Shown: one piece after another, positions 9,823 through 18,836 of the stretch
Layout of the letters: every line of letters begins with the position of its first letter
How positions within the stretch are numbered: the stretch's first letter is position 1
NCBI GenBank assembly: GCA_026196955.1
Contig: JAPHTO010000015.1
Coordinates: 28,510 to 92,509 of the forward strand
Direction: 5' to 3'
Source of the DNA: Colwellia sp.
GTDB lineage: Bacteria; Pseudomonadota; Gammaproteobacteria; Enterobacterales; Alteromonadaceae
DNA: 64,000 bases
The notes under the pieces: model-generated
Told to the model about the DNA's origin: nothing
The model's input: the letters and a program-made list of their open reading frames with translations, nothing else
The model's database searches: none
Translations under genes and position numbers: made by a program

Positions 9823-11319
9823 CTAAACCCCTTTTGGCTCGGCCATTGTTGTGCGCCACTGTTGGTGTAAAGCTTTTAATCGCTTAACAATCTCGGGATG
9901 ATCTTTGGCAATATTTTTTGCTTCGGCTGGATCAGTTGATAAATCAAATAGCTGAGTACCTAGTTTTAACTCAACCATTTCAAATTTAGCATGCTCGTTG
10001 CTGTTTACTTGTTTTAATTTCCAATTGTTATCTCTAACAGCATACTCATAATGAGTATCCCAAATTAATGTCGGGTGATTAAGGGTCTTGTCAGTGCCGA
10101 GCAGTAATTCACTTATGTCTATACCATTGATGTTTTTAGGCTTTTCAGCACCAGCAAAACTTCCTAGGGTAGGCATAATGTCCATTGTACTGATGGTATT
10201 ATCAATGACTTGATTAGCAGCAATAACGCCAGGCCAAGCAGCTAACATAGGAATGCGAATACCTCCTTCATCTAAAGTGTACTTACTACCACGTAAATGG
10301 CCATTATTGGCGTATATAGGGGTAGAGCCACCGTTGTCACTAATAAACAGCACCAGTGTTTTTTCTTCAAGGCCTTGTGCTTTGATTGTGTCGAGTACCT
10401 TGCCTATTTCTCGATCCATATATTCAAGTTGGCCAAGGTAGTATGCGCGACCGTTGGGGTTATTAGGGTAGCGCCCTTTTTGATACCACTGATAATAACT
10501 TTCTTTTTCTGGTTGCCAGTCTTCAATACCGCTTAAGCCCTTTTCTTTAAGGTATTCTTTGGGTAATTGGTGAGTGAAATTATGTACGGCATTAAAGGCT
10601 AGCTGTAAATAAAACTTATTGTGTTTATTATCGCTGATAAATTCCCGCGCTTTAGCACCAAATAACTCAGTGGTTATGCCAGTAGCGGAAACTTTTTCCT
10701 TATTACTCCACATACTATCCATGCGTAAGCTTTGGCCTGTTTTTCGATTATATTTTTTTTTGTCTGCTAAGTGTTGTTGCTGTTTAGCATCATCGTGAAT
10801 TAAAAAATGTTTACGCCCGCCTGCAAAGCCATAAAAACTATCAAAGCCATGGTTTATAGGGAAGTCGCGACTTTCTGGTGAATTTGAGCTGTAATGGTAT
10901 TTGCCGACGTAGCCAGTGTGATAACCAACTGTTTTCAGCATTTCAGCAATGGTTGTGAATTCAGGTGACATTTCATTAAGGCCATAGAAATAACCCCCTT
11001 GGCGTTGCGGATAACTTCCAGTTAGGAGCCCCATTCTTGAGGTATTACACACAGGAGAGGTGACATAAGATTGGGTAAAGCGAATACCTGAGCTAGCTAA
11101 CTTGTCCAAATTTGGCGTACTCACATCGCCTGCTAACTTTGCTGCGCTTAAATCAGCATAGCCCATATCATCGGCAATAATCATGATTATATTGGGGGTT
11201 TCTTGCTTTACTGGTGATGAATGGTTTGTCTCAGTGTTATTTTTATCTGAATTACAGGCGAATAAAATAACAGAACATACTGATAATGCAGCAGTTTTTA
11301 AGGTGTTACTTTTAAACAC
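9823..11319 (-). CDS. S1-type sulfatase, lipoprotein; active-site motif CNTSR
   Basis: NIIMIIADDMGYADLS, VCNTSRMGLLTGSYPQR, FISDNGGSTPIYANNGHLRGSK; lipobox LFAC. Confidence 0.92.
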   Translation of the reverse strand: MFKSNTLKTAALSVCSVILFACNSDKNNTETNHSSPVKQETPNIIMIIADDMGYADLSAAKLAGDVSTPNLDKLASSGIRFTQSYVTSPVCNTSRMGLLTGSYPQRQGGYFYGLNEMSPEFTTIAEMLKTVGYHTGYVGKYHYSSNSPESRDFPINHGFDSFYGFAGGRKHFLIHDDAKQQQHLADKKKYNRKTGQSLRMDSMWSNKEKVSATGITTELFGAKAREFISDNKHNKFYLQLAFNAVHNFTHQLPKEYLKEKGLSGIEDWQPEKESYYQWYQKGRYPNNPNGRAYYLGQLEYMDREIGKVLDTIKAQGLEEKTLVLFISDNGGSTPIYANNGHLRGSKYTLDEGGIRIPMLAAWPGVIAANQVIDNTISTMDIMPTLGSFAGAEKPKNINGIDISELLLGTDKTLNHPTLIWDTHYEYAVRDNNWKLKQVNSNEHAKFEMVELKLGTQLFDLSTDPAEAKNIAKDHPEIVKRLKALHQQWRTTMAEPKGV

Positions 11320-11432
11320 TACTTCCTCCTAAATGTTGTTTTAGCTATACAAAGCTGTACAGTTCAATGTGATTATTTCTAACTCTACTGTATTTTTAAC
11401 TTGCTAACAACGGGTTTCGTAACTATAGTTTG

Positions 11433-11448
11433 CTTTCAAATTCTTTTG
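11433..11448. promoter_or_regulatory. Candidate AgaR-type operator between divergent sulfatase genes
   Basis: CTTTCaaattCTTTTG, 10-bp spacing. Confidence 0.3.
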
Positions 11449-11552
11449 AAGTATGTTTTTTGATGCTGGACATGTGTTTTTTTATAACTATTGAAAGGGT
11501 ATCTTTAGGCAGCAATGTAAACAATAATTAAACGCGAAAGGTTACCGAAGCT

Positions 11553-12959
11553 ATGTTTAATATATTTATTCTTATAATCGCTTTTGTTTTTTCTGCGGTT
11601 ACTAATGAGCTACAGGCTCAAGGCAGTGATAACAGTCAAAAAATAAAGCGTACCAATTTTATTGTTATTTTAATTGATGATGCTGGCTACAGTGATTTTG
11701 GTACTTATGGTAGCAAGGATTTTAAAACACCTGCAATAGATAAGTTGGCAGCAGAAGGGGTCAAGTTTACCGAAGCTTATGTTACCGCGTCAGTGTGTAG
11801 TCCTTCGAGAGCGGGATTATTAACAGGCCGTTATCAGCAAAAGTTTGGGCATGAAGCTAATCTGTCTGAGCCGGCACCACATGGCTCGGTGCGAGAACTG
11901 TCGGGGTTGCCTTTATCAGAGTCAACCATTGCCGATTTGCTACAACAAAATGGCTATAAAACTTCGGCATTCGGAAAATGGCATCTAGGCTCGGCAGACA
12001 GGTTTCATCCGCTGAATCGCGGTTTTAGCGAATTCTATGGCTTCCTTGGTGGCGGACGTTCGTATTTTCCTTACCGCAGCGAAAAATATGCACCGCTCCA
12101 GCAACTATTACATAACACTATCCCTATTAAGTCATCTGGTTATTTAACCGACAACTTAACGGAGCAAGCAATAGATTTTATTGAGCGTAATCGAGAAGAA
12201 GATTTTTTTATATACCTTGCTTATAACGCTGTTCATACCCCAATGCAGGCACCTGATGATTTACTTGAAAAATATAATCATATAAAAAAACCAAGACGTA
12301 GAGCGTTGGCGGCGATGACAGCCGCTCTCGATAATAATATTGCTCGGCTAACCAAGCGGCTGAAAACGTTAGGGTTAGAGCAAGACACCATGGTTATTTT
12401 TCTCAATGATAATGGCGGCCCAACGCCATATAACTTTTCCCTTAATACACCTTTGACAGGAATGAAGGGCACAGTAAAAGAGGGCGGTGTACGAGTCCCT
12501 TTTATCATAAAATGGCCAGATAAAATTAAAGCACAGCAAGAGATAATTTCACCAATATCTTCATTAGATATTTACCCTACCATTGCAAAAGCGGCTGACA
12601 TTGTGATTCCTGATCATAAAGCTTACGACGGTATAGATTTAGTCGATTATATTGCTCAAGCAACCCCTAAGCCCAGAACCTTATATTGGAAAAGAGGTTA
12701 TCACTCAGCTATAAGGCAGGGAAACCTTAAGCTTATTCGTTATCCAGACAGGTTGCCTGAGTTATTTAATGTGAGAAAAGATCCGAGTGAATCTGAAAAT
12801 TTAGCTTTGGCTCAGCCAAAAAAAGTGCATGAATTACTTAAAGCTTTTTTCGACTGGGAGCACCAGTTAGCAAACCCATTATGGGGAATTGATACTTATT
12901 GGAAAGCGGAAGCGCTGCGTCAATATGAGCAAGACTATGTGATGCGAAACTTTAATTAA
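11553..12959 (+). CDS. S1-type sulfatase (CSPSR)
   Basis: NFIVILIDDAGYSDFG, VCSPSRAGLLTGRYQQKFG, FGKWHLG, FLNDNGGPTP. Confidence 0.93.
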   Translation: MFNIFILIIAFVFSAVTNELQAQGSDNSQKIKRTNFIVILIDDAGYSDFGTYGSKDFKTPAIDKLAAEGVKFTEAYVTASVCSPSRAGLLTGRYQQKFGHEANLSEPAPHGSVRELSGLPLSESTIADLLQQNGYKTSAFGKWHLGSADRFHPLNRGFSEFYGFLGGGRSYFPYRSEKYAPLQQLLHNTIPIKSSGYLTDNLTEQAIDFIERNREEDFFIYLAYNAVHTPMQAPDDLLEKYNHIKKPRRRALAAMTAALDNNIARLTKRLKTLGLEQDTMVIFLNDNGGPTPYNFSLNTPLTGMKGTVKEGGVRVPFIIKWPDKIKAQQEIISPISSLDIYPTIAKAADIVIPDHKAYDGIDLVDYIAQATPKPRTLYWKRGYHSAIRQGNLKLIRYPDRLPELFNVRKDPSESENLALAQPKKVHELLKAFFDWEHQLANPLWGIDTYWKAEALRQYEQDYVMRNFN

Positions 12960-13014
12960 ATAACACTAATTGTTAAATAATAATGAAAGTAAACACATAA
13001 CTTATAGGTAATTT

Positions 13015-14694
13015 ATGAATACGCGCAAAAGAAAATGTAGAGGTTTTTTCCTATTAATGGTGCTGAGTTTATTTTTTGGGCATGTAGTTAATATTAGTGC
13101 TCAAGAGGTATTTTCAGATAACGCCAATACTGTTGTTAAAAAAAATACCCGCTCTAATATGGTTATAGCGCCCAGCTTTGGTGAAATTATCCCACAACCC
13201 GTTAGCTTTAAAGAAGGAGTAGGGCATACAGATTTTTCTCAGCTTAGCGAAATTTTGCTAGATCGAGAAAATGAAGAGCTTGTTAAAGTAGCAAACTATT
13301 TTTTGGCAAATTTCTCGACGGCCTTAAGTAACAAGGTCGCGCTTATTCAGGATATAAGCAGTAAAGGGAGTGAACTAGTTAAAAAAAAGGAGAAATCAAA
13401 AGCAAAAGTACAATTAAAACTCGAGCTAGTTGATAACCTTCAAGGGGGCGCTGAAGCATATCAACTTGATATTAATGCTCACCTTATTCGTTTACAAGGC
13501 ACAACGGTAGCAGGAATTTTTCGCGGCATACAAACGCTTAAACAGTTGCTAAACCCTGAAATTGAACAAGCATCAGCTTCTAGTAAGCGAGCTTGGTTAG
13601 TGAGGCAAGGGAGTATTGTTGATTACCCTCGCTTCGCTTATCGCGGTTTTATGCTTGATGTATCAAGGCACTTTTATACTGTTGCAGAAGTGAAACAAGC
13701 GATTGACTACCTGGCTGCTTATAAGATCAATATTTTTCATTTTCATCTAACTAATGATCAAGGTTGGCGCATTGAAATTCCTAAATGGCCTCGGTTGACT
13801 GAAGTTGGTAGTAACTCAGCCGTTGGTCAAAAAACTTGCTCTGGATGCTTTTATAGTTTGGCTGAGTATAGTGATATTGTTCAATATGCTAATGATCGTC
13901 ATATCACACTTATTCCTGAAATTTCTGTACCAGGACACATTAAGGCGGCATTAGCTTCCTACCCGGAAGAGCTTTATTGCGAAGGCGATAAGCCTGATTG
14001 GCCGTATACCGATATTTTTGTCAGGGTTAGCTCATTGTGTTTTGGCAACGAAGAAATTTATCAGTTTTTTGATGATGTCATTGCCGCCATAGCGCCATTA
14101 ACAACCGGCGAATATATTCATGTTGGTGGCGATGAAACGCCTAAATGGGTAAAGCATAAAGATTATGCAGACTTTATGCTTAGGGCTAAAAAAACGCTGA
14201 CTAAACATGGCAAAAAAATGATGGGCTGGACCAATGATTTAGGCAATGTTGCAAATATAGGCAGTGAAGTGATTGGTCATCATTGGTCAGTTGAAGATAC
14301 CTGTTGTGAAACTACCTTAAATATGGCGAAACAAGGAAGCAAGATTGTGTTATCGCCAGCAAATAAAACTTATCTTGATCTAAAATATGATGCGAGCACT
14401 GTCTTAGGTTTGAACTGGGCTGGTTATAATAGTTTAGAGAACTCCTATCGTTGGGATCCGGCTACTTTTGTTAATGCTTTAGCAGAAAGCGCTATTTATG
14501 GTATTGAAGCGCCTTTGTGGGGAGAAACTATTAATTCGTTAGAAGATGCGCAATATATGATATTTCCCCGTCTTTTATCCTTAGCTGAAGTTGCTTGGAG
14601 CCCCCAGTTATCACGTTCATGGACTGATTTTCATCAACGAGTTAAGCAACATCAAATTCGTTTGAAAATAGCGAAAATCAACTTTCATCAATAA
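13015..14694 (+). CDS. GH20 beta-N-acetylhexosaminidase, chitobiase-like
   Basis: FMLDVSRHFYTVAEVKQAIDYLAAYKINIFHFHLTNDQGWRIEI, IPEISVPGH, HVGGDETPK, LWGETI. Confidence 0.93.
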   Translation: MNTRKRKCRGFFLLMVLSLFFGHVVNISAQEVFSDNANTVVKKNTRSNMVIAPSFGEIIPQPVSFKEGVGHTDFSQLSEILLDRENEELVKVANYFLANFSTALSNKVALIQDISSKGSELVKKKEKSKAKVQLKLELVDNLQGGAEAYQLDINAHLIRLQGTTVAGIFRGIQTLKQLLNPEIEQASASSKRAWLVRQGSIVDYPRFAYRGFMLDVSRHFYTVAEVKQAIDYLAAYKINIFHFHLTNDQGWRIEIPKWPRLTEVGSNSAVGQKTCSGCFYSLAEYSDIVQYANDRHITLIPEISVPGHIKAALASYPEELYCEGDKPDWPYTDIFVRVSSLCFGNEEIYQFFDDVIAAIAPLTTGEYIHVGGDETPKWVKHKDYADFMLRAKKTLTKHGKKMMGWTNDLGNVANIGSEVIGHHWSVEDTCCETTLNMAKQGSKIVLSPANKTYLDLKYDASTVLGLNWAGYNSLENSYRWDPATFVNALAESAIYGIEAPLWGETINSLEDAQYMIFPRLLSLAEVAWSPQLSRSWTDFHQRVKQHQIRLKIAKINFHQ

Positions 14695-14744
14695 TAAATC
14701 ATTATTCATTTATAGGTAAACAGTTAACCATATAGGCAGAGACT

Positions 14745-15935
14745 ATGAGCAAGTCGTTTTTTTTAATACCAATACTAGCAATATTCTTTTCATTGTCAGG
14801 GGAGGCGAAAGATAACTTGCCCCTTAGCATGAACAATACTGCACATAAGGGCTGGGACGTACTCGATAAACCCATAAGACGCGCTCATTGGGTATGGCAA
14901 AAGGTACACTTGAGCGCTAACGATGTGCAAAAGAAGTACTTAGATTTCTATCAAAATAAATCGATCAGTGATGTTTATTTGTATATTGGCAATTGGCAGA
15001 CATCCACTAATTTACCGTTAAAAGCTGAATTAGATGACCAAGAAAAACTTGCGACATTTATTAGCAAAGCAAATGCTCGTGGTATTAAAGTATGGGGGTT
15101 ATATTATTTATGGGAGTCTTACCTTGATGCCAATGGTAAACGTATTAAAACCCTCAATTATATGGGGGATGTTAGTGCGAAAGAGCATATACGGGTAGGG
15201 CGTACTATTGCGAAAGCGGTAGGTAAATTTAACCAAAAATATCCTGATGCAGGTCTTCATGGTATTCAAAATGATCAAGAGCCAAAAGTAGCCCCTTTTT
15301 TTATACCGTTAATTGAATATCATCAGGCTTTATTTGAAGAGGCCAAGCCGTGGAATGCTCGCTTGCTCAAGCAAGGGGCACGCCCTTTTAAAAGCTCGGC
15401 GGCATATCGTAATCAATGGTTAGTACGAGATTTTGTTAGCTATGAAGGAAAAAAGGCACCACTGGCTTATCACTTGTTGAAAGTTACCCATCAGGCTGCT
15501 TTGATGAACTATAACAACAATGTTAATGGCTTTATTACCATGGGGGAAAAATACCTGCAACTAGCCGATTCTTTACCAGGAGAGCAAACAATTGTGATTG
15601 GTATAGAAACTGCTCCGTTAAGAGGGATGTGGCCCGGTGCAGAAAATGAAACTTATGCTGAAATTATTGCTGCTGAAAATGACACTAACCGTTTTAATAA
15701 ATTTGAAGCTGATATGGATAAGGCTGAGCATATCTTCAAGCAGTATAAATCGTATGAACGACTTGCCATTCATTCAGGAAATTATATCAAAGCTTGGTTT
15801 GATGGTCATGATATAGCTGATATTACCTCTGCGCCAAGTGATACTGTTTTTGTTGATTTATCTATTGATCAATCGCCGAGTGCGACTAAAACATTAACTC
15901 CAAACGGCTTGTCGAACATAAATGGACTCTTATAG
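14745..15935 (+). CDS. Secreted protein of unknown family, TIM-barrel-like; candidate glycoside hydrolase
   Basis: Signal peptide; alternating beta-strand/acidic motifs ISDVYLYIGNWQ, IKVWGLYYLWES, LHGIQNDQEPK, IVIGIETAP; embedded between two GH20 genes. Confidence 0.5.
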   Translation: MSKSFFLIPILAIFFSLSGEAKDNLPLSMNNTAHKGWDVLDKPIRRAHWVWQKVHLSANDVQKKYLDFYQNKSISDVYLYIGNWQTSTNLPLKAELDDQEKLATFISKANARGIKVWGLYYLWESYLDANGKRIKTLNYMGDVSAKEHIRVGRTIAKAVGKFNQKYPDAGLHGIQNDQEPKVAPFFIPLIEYHQALFEEAKPWNARLLKQGARPFKSSAAYRNQWLVRDFVSYEGKKAPLAYHLLKVTHQAALMNYNNNVNGFITMGEKYLQLADSLPGEQTIVIGIETAPLRGMWPGAENETYAEIIAAENDTNRFNKFEADMDKAEHIFKQYKSYERLAIHSGNYIKAWFDGHDIADITSAPSDTVFVDLSIDQSPSATKTLTPNGLSNINGLL

Positions 15936-15943
15936 GAAAAATT

Positions 15944-17485
15944 ATGAGATATTATTCGCTATTATTTGCTTTCTTCATTTATTGTTTATCTTTCTCGGCT
16001 TGGGCTAGCCCTATTGTTATTCCCGCGTTTAGCCAATGGCAAGCAGGCGTTGGCACATTTACATTAAATGCTGATGCTCGCTTGGTGATCTCAAACGATA
16101 AGTTAAAAGCGACCGCATCACAATTTCAACAAGATTTAAAGCTAATACGAGGCATAGCTCTTCCGATTGTTATTGGTAAGCCACAAGTGAATGATCTTTA
16201 TTTTACACTTGATGAGAAAAAGGCTGAACAGCTAGGTAATGAAGGCTACCAATTAAAAATTAATGATTCTGTTCAGGTTTCTGCTGCAGGTATCCAAGGG
16301 GTTTATTATGGCATGCAGTCTTTGTTACAACTGTTTAAGCAACAAGCGACTATAGCTCGTGGTCAGGCACTCGATAAACCTAGCTCACCCGAGCGCGGAA
16401 TTATGATGGATGTTGCAGCTTTTTATTTAACCCTTGATGAGTTAAAGGCAATGATCAGGCAATTATCTTGGAATAAGATGAATTTTCTTCATTTGCATTT
16501 AGCAGACAATGTCGCTTTTCGCTTAAAAAGCGACTTGTTTCCCGGTTTAACCTCAAAACGCCATTACAGCAAAGCCGATATTCGTGAATTGCAAGATTAC
16601 GCAGCACAACATCATGTCATGATTATTCCGGAAATCGATATCCCGTCGCATGCCACACATATTCTTAAATACAATCCTTATCTTGCTTTTGAATGTCCAT
16701 CCATGAGAACAAGTCATAAGGTTATTGAAAACTTTTCTGAAGATAAACATCCTCCGCGGGTACTCGATATTACTCGCAGGGAAGTTCGAGAATGGACTAA
16801 AGCAATGCTTGCTGAATGGTTGCCGCTTTTTGATGCACCATATTTTCATATTGGAGGCGACGAATATCCTTACGATGTGAATAAATACGCTTGTCCAGAA
16901 CTTATGCAAGCAACTAAAGATAAAGGTTATCCTTATCCGGGAGATGTTTTTGTTGAATATACCAATGAGCTGAATGCATTTGTAAAATCTTTTGGAAAAA
17001 TCACTCAGATCTGGAATTGGTGGCGTTTTAGTCCTGATGAAAATAAAAAAGATGTTTTGATTAAACGAATCAACCAAACCAGTATTCAACCGGATAAAGA
17101 TATTATTGTTAATATTTGGAACCAGCCTCGCCAAGATGCTATTTTACAAGAGGGTTATCAAGCGATTATTACCTCTGAAGAAGGCCCCGAGGCGCTTTAT
17201 GTTACCCCCGGAGATGGTACGCTTAAGCCCGGAGATTATGGCTATTTTGATAGTGAAAATATTCACCAAACTTGGCAGCCTAGGCGTCATCCTACAGTAC
17301 AAGGATTTAAAATTTGTATTTGGGCATTAGATGACAACGGATTAAGAAAGTTTGACTGGCTAAAACGGCAATACGATACACCACTCTCAGTTGTTGCTCA
17401 GAAAAGTTGGGGTAGTAAAACATCGGCTAAATTTACGGACTTTAAGCAAAAAATATCGACAGTAGGTCACTCTATTCGCCAATGA
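15944..17485 (+). CDS. GH20 beta-N-acetylhexosaminidase, paralogue of 8268-9821
   Basis: Signal peptide; KMNFLHLHLADNVAFRLKSD, IPEIDIPSHA, YFHIGGDEYPYDVNKYACPELMQ. Confidence 0.92.
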   Translation: MRYYSLLFAFFIYCLSFSAWASPIVIPAFSQWQAGVGTFTLNADARLVISNDKLKATASQFQQDLKLIRGIALPIVIGKPQVNDLYFTLDEKKAEQLGNEGYQLKINDSVQVSAAGIQGVYYGMQSLLQLFKQQATIARGQALDKPSSPERGIMMDVAAFYLTLDELKAMIRQLSWNKMNFLHLHLADNVAFRLKSDLFPGLTSKRHYSKADIRELQDYAAQHHVMIIPEIDIPSHATHILKYNPYLAFECPSMRTSHKVIENFSEDKHPPRVLDITRREVREWTKAMLAEWLPLFDAPYFHIGGDEYPYDVNKYACPELMQATKDKGYPYPGDVFVEYTNELNAFVKSFGKITQIWNWWRFSPDENKKDVLIKRINQTSIQPDKDIIVNIWNQPRQDAILQEGYQAIITSEEGPEALYVTPGDGTLKPGDYGYFDSENIHQTWQPRRHPTVQGFKICIWALDDNGLRKFDWLKRQYDTPLSVVAQKSWGSKTSAKFTDFKQKISTVGHSIRQ

Positions 17486-17568
17486 TTTAGCGTCAGTTTT
17501 TTGTTTGTGAATTAAGGAAGATATTTTTGTTTAATGGGTCAACTTTTTGCGTTAATAGTAGGTGATTT

Positions 17569-18648
17569 ATGAAGAAAGCTGTGCGACAGACAGTTAACGC
17601 TTTACTGATGCTCTGTTGTGTTTTGATTATCAGCGAGCATGCATTTGCCTATTCAACAACACCACTAAGGGTGTTGCAATTTAATATATGGCAAGAAGGG
17701 ACAGAGGTTTCTCAAGGTTTTGACGCCATAATTCAAGAGGTTATTGCTAGTAATGCTGATTTAATTGCTTTAAGTGAAGTTAGGAATTTTAATCAGCAAC
17801 CGTTAAATGAAAAGCTAGTTTCAGCATTGGCAAAACGTGGCTATCACTATTACAGCGAGCCTAGTCAAGACAGCGGTGTTTTATCGCGTTATCCAATATT
17901 GAAGCAAGAAATGCTGTTTTTTGATGCTAATGATCATGGTTCAATAACAAAAGCAACTATTTTGCTGCAGGATGTTGTCATTACGTTTTACAGCGCCCAT
18001 TTAGATTGGCAACATTGTAGTCTGTACTTACCCCGTGGTTATCATAGCTCTACTTGGAAAAAGTTAAAGGAGCCAGTGATTGATACGGAGAAAATAGCTC
18101 AAGACAATAAATTATCATTACGCGATGAAGCAATAACGCTTTTGCTTTTAGATAGTCAAAAAGAACGCGCGGCGGGACACTTGGTTATTCTTGCTGGTGA
18201 TTTCAATGAGCCTTCTCATCTTGATTGGATAGAAGCAACTAAAAACAGCTATGACCATCACGGCGTTGTTATGCCATGGCCTAATACGCTGTCATTAGCA
18301 CGAGAAGGTTTTGTTGATGCTTATAGGGCTAAGTTTCCTGATCCTGTGAGTCACCCCGGATTTACTTTCCCAGCTGACAATGTTGATGTTGCTATAGAAA
18401 AGCTAGCGTGGAGCCCCTTGGCAGATGACAGAGATCGGATTGATTATATTTTTTTTCAACCAGATAATCGCCTCACTCTAGGTGATGTGCAATTAATTGG
18501 CCCTTTAGGCAGCATAGTGAAAAATCAACGTAGTCTCGAAAAGAGTCAAGATCCTATAACCCCCCCGAAGGGAATTTGGCCTTCTGATCATAAAGCGGTG
18601 TTGGCAACTTTTTTGATAAATACTCAGGTGCAAGAAGTTGAAAAATAG
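17569..18648 (+). CDS. Secreted endonuclease/exonuclease/phosphatase (EEP) family protein
   Basis: Signal peptide; LRVLQFNIW, IALSEVRN, FYSAHLDW, LAGDFNEPSHLDW, RIDYIFF, PSDHKAVLATF. Confidence 0.85.
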   Translation: MKKAVRQTVNALLMLCCVLIISEHAFAYSTTPLRVLQFNIWQEGTEVSQGFDAIIQEVIASNADLIALSEVRNFNQQPLNEKLVSALAKRGYHYYSEPSQDSGVLSRYPILKQEMLFFDANDHGSITKATILLQDVVITFYSAHLDWQHCSLYLPRGYHSSTWKKLKEPVIDTEKIAQDNKLSLRDEAITLLLLDSQKERAAGHLVILAGDFNEPSHLDWIEATKNSYDHHGVVMPWPNTLSLAREGFVDAYRAKFPDPVSHPGFTFPADNVDVAIEKLAWSPLADDRDRIDYIFFQPDNRLTLGDVQLIGPLGSIVKNQRSLEKSQDPITPPKGIWPSDHKAVLATFLINTQVQEVEK

Positions 18649-18836
18649 ACGCTTAAGTTATGTTGATGTTTTGTGAAAGAATGCATTTTAATGCTAAAAA
18701 TATATAAAGCATAGTACTGAACAACACCATATGAATGGCTGTTCACATAGCTAATGTGCAGCGTAAAGAATTGTAAAATCCGTTAAATTCAGGAAGCAAA
18801 TGGGCTATAACATAGCCTTAGGTAATCATTATAAGG

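Noticed and set aside
16553-17134. 193-aa minus-strand ORF inside GH20 gene
   Set aside because: Antisense to a well-supported GH20 CDS; composition is low-complexity, no signal or family motifs.
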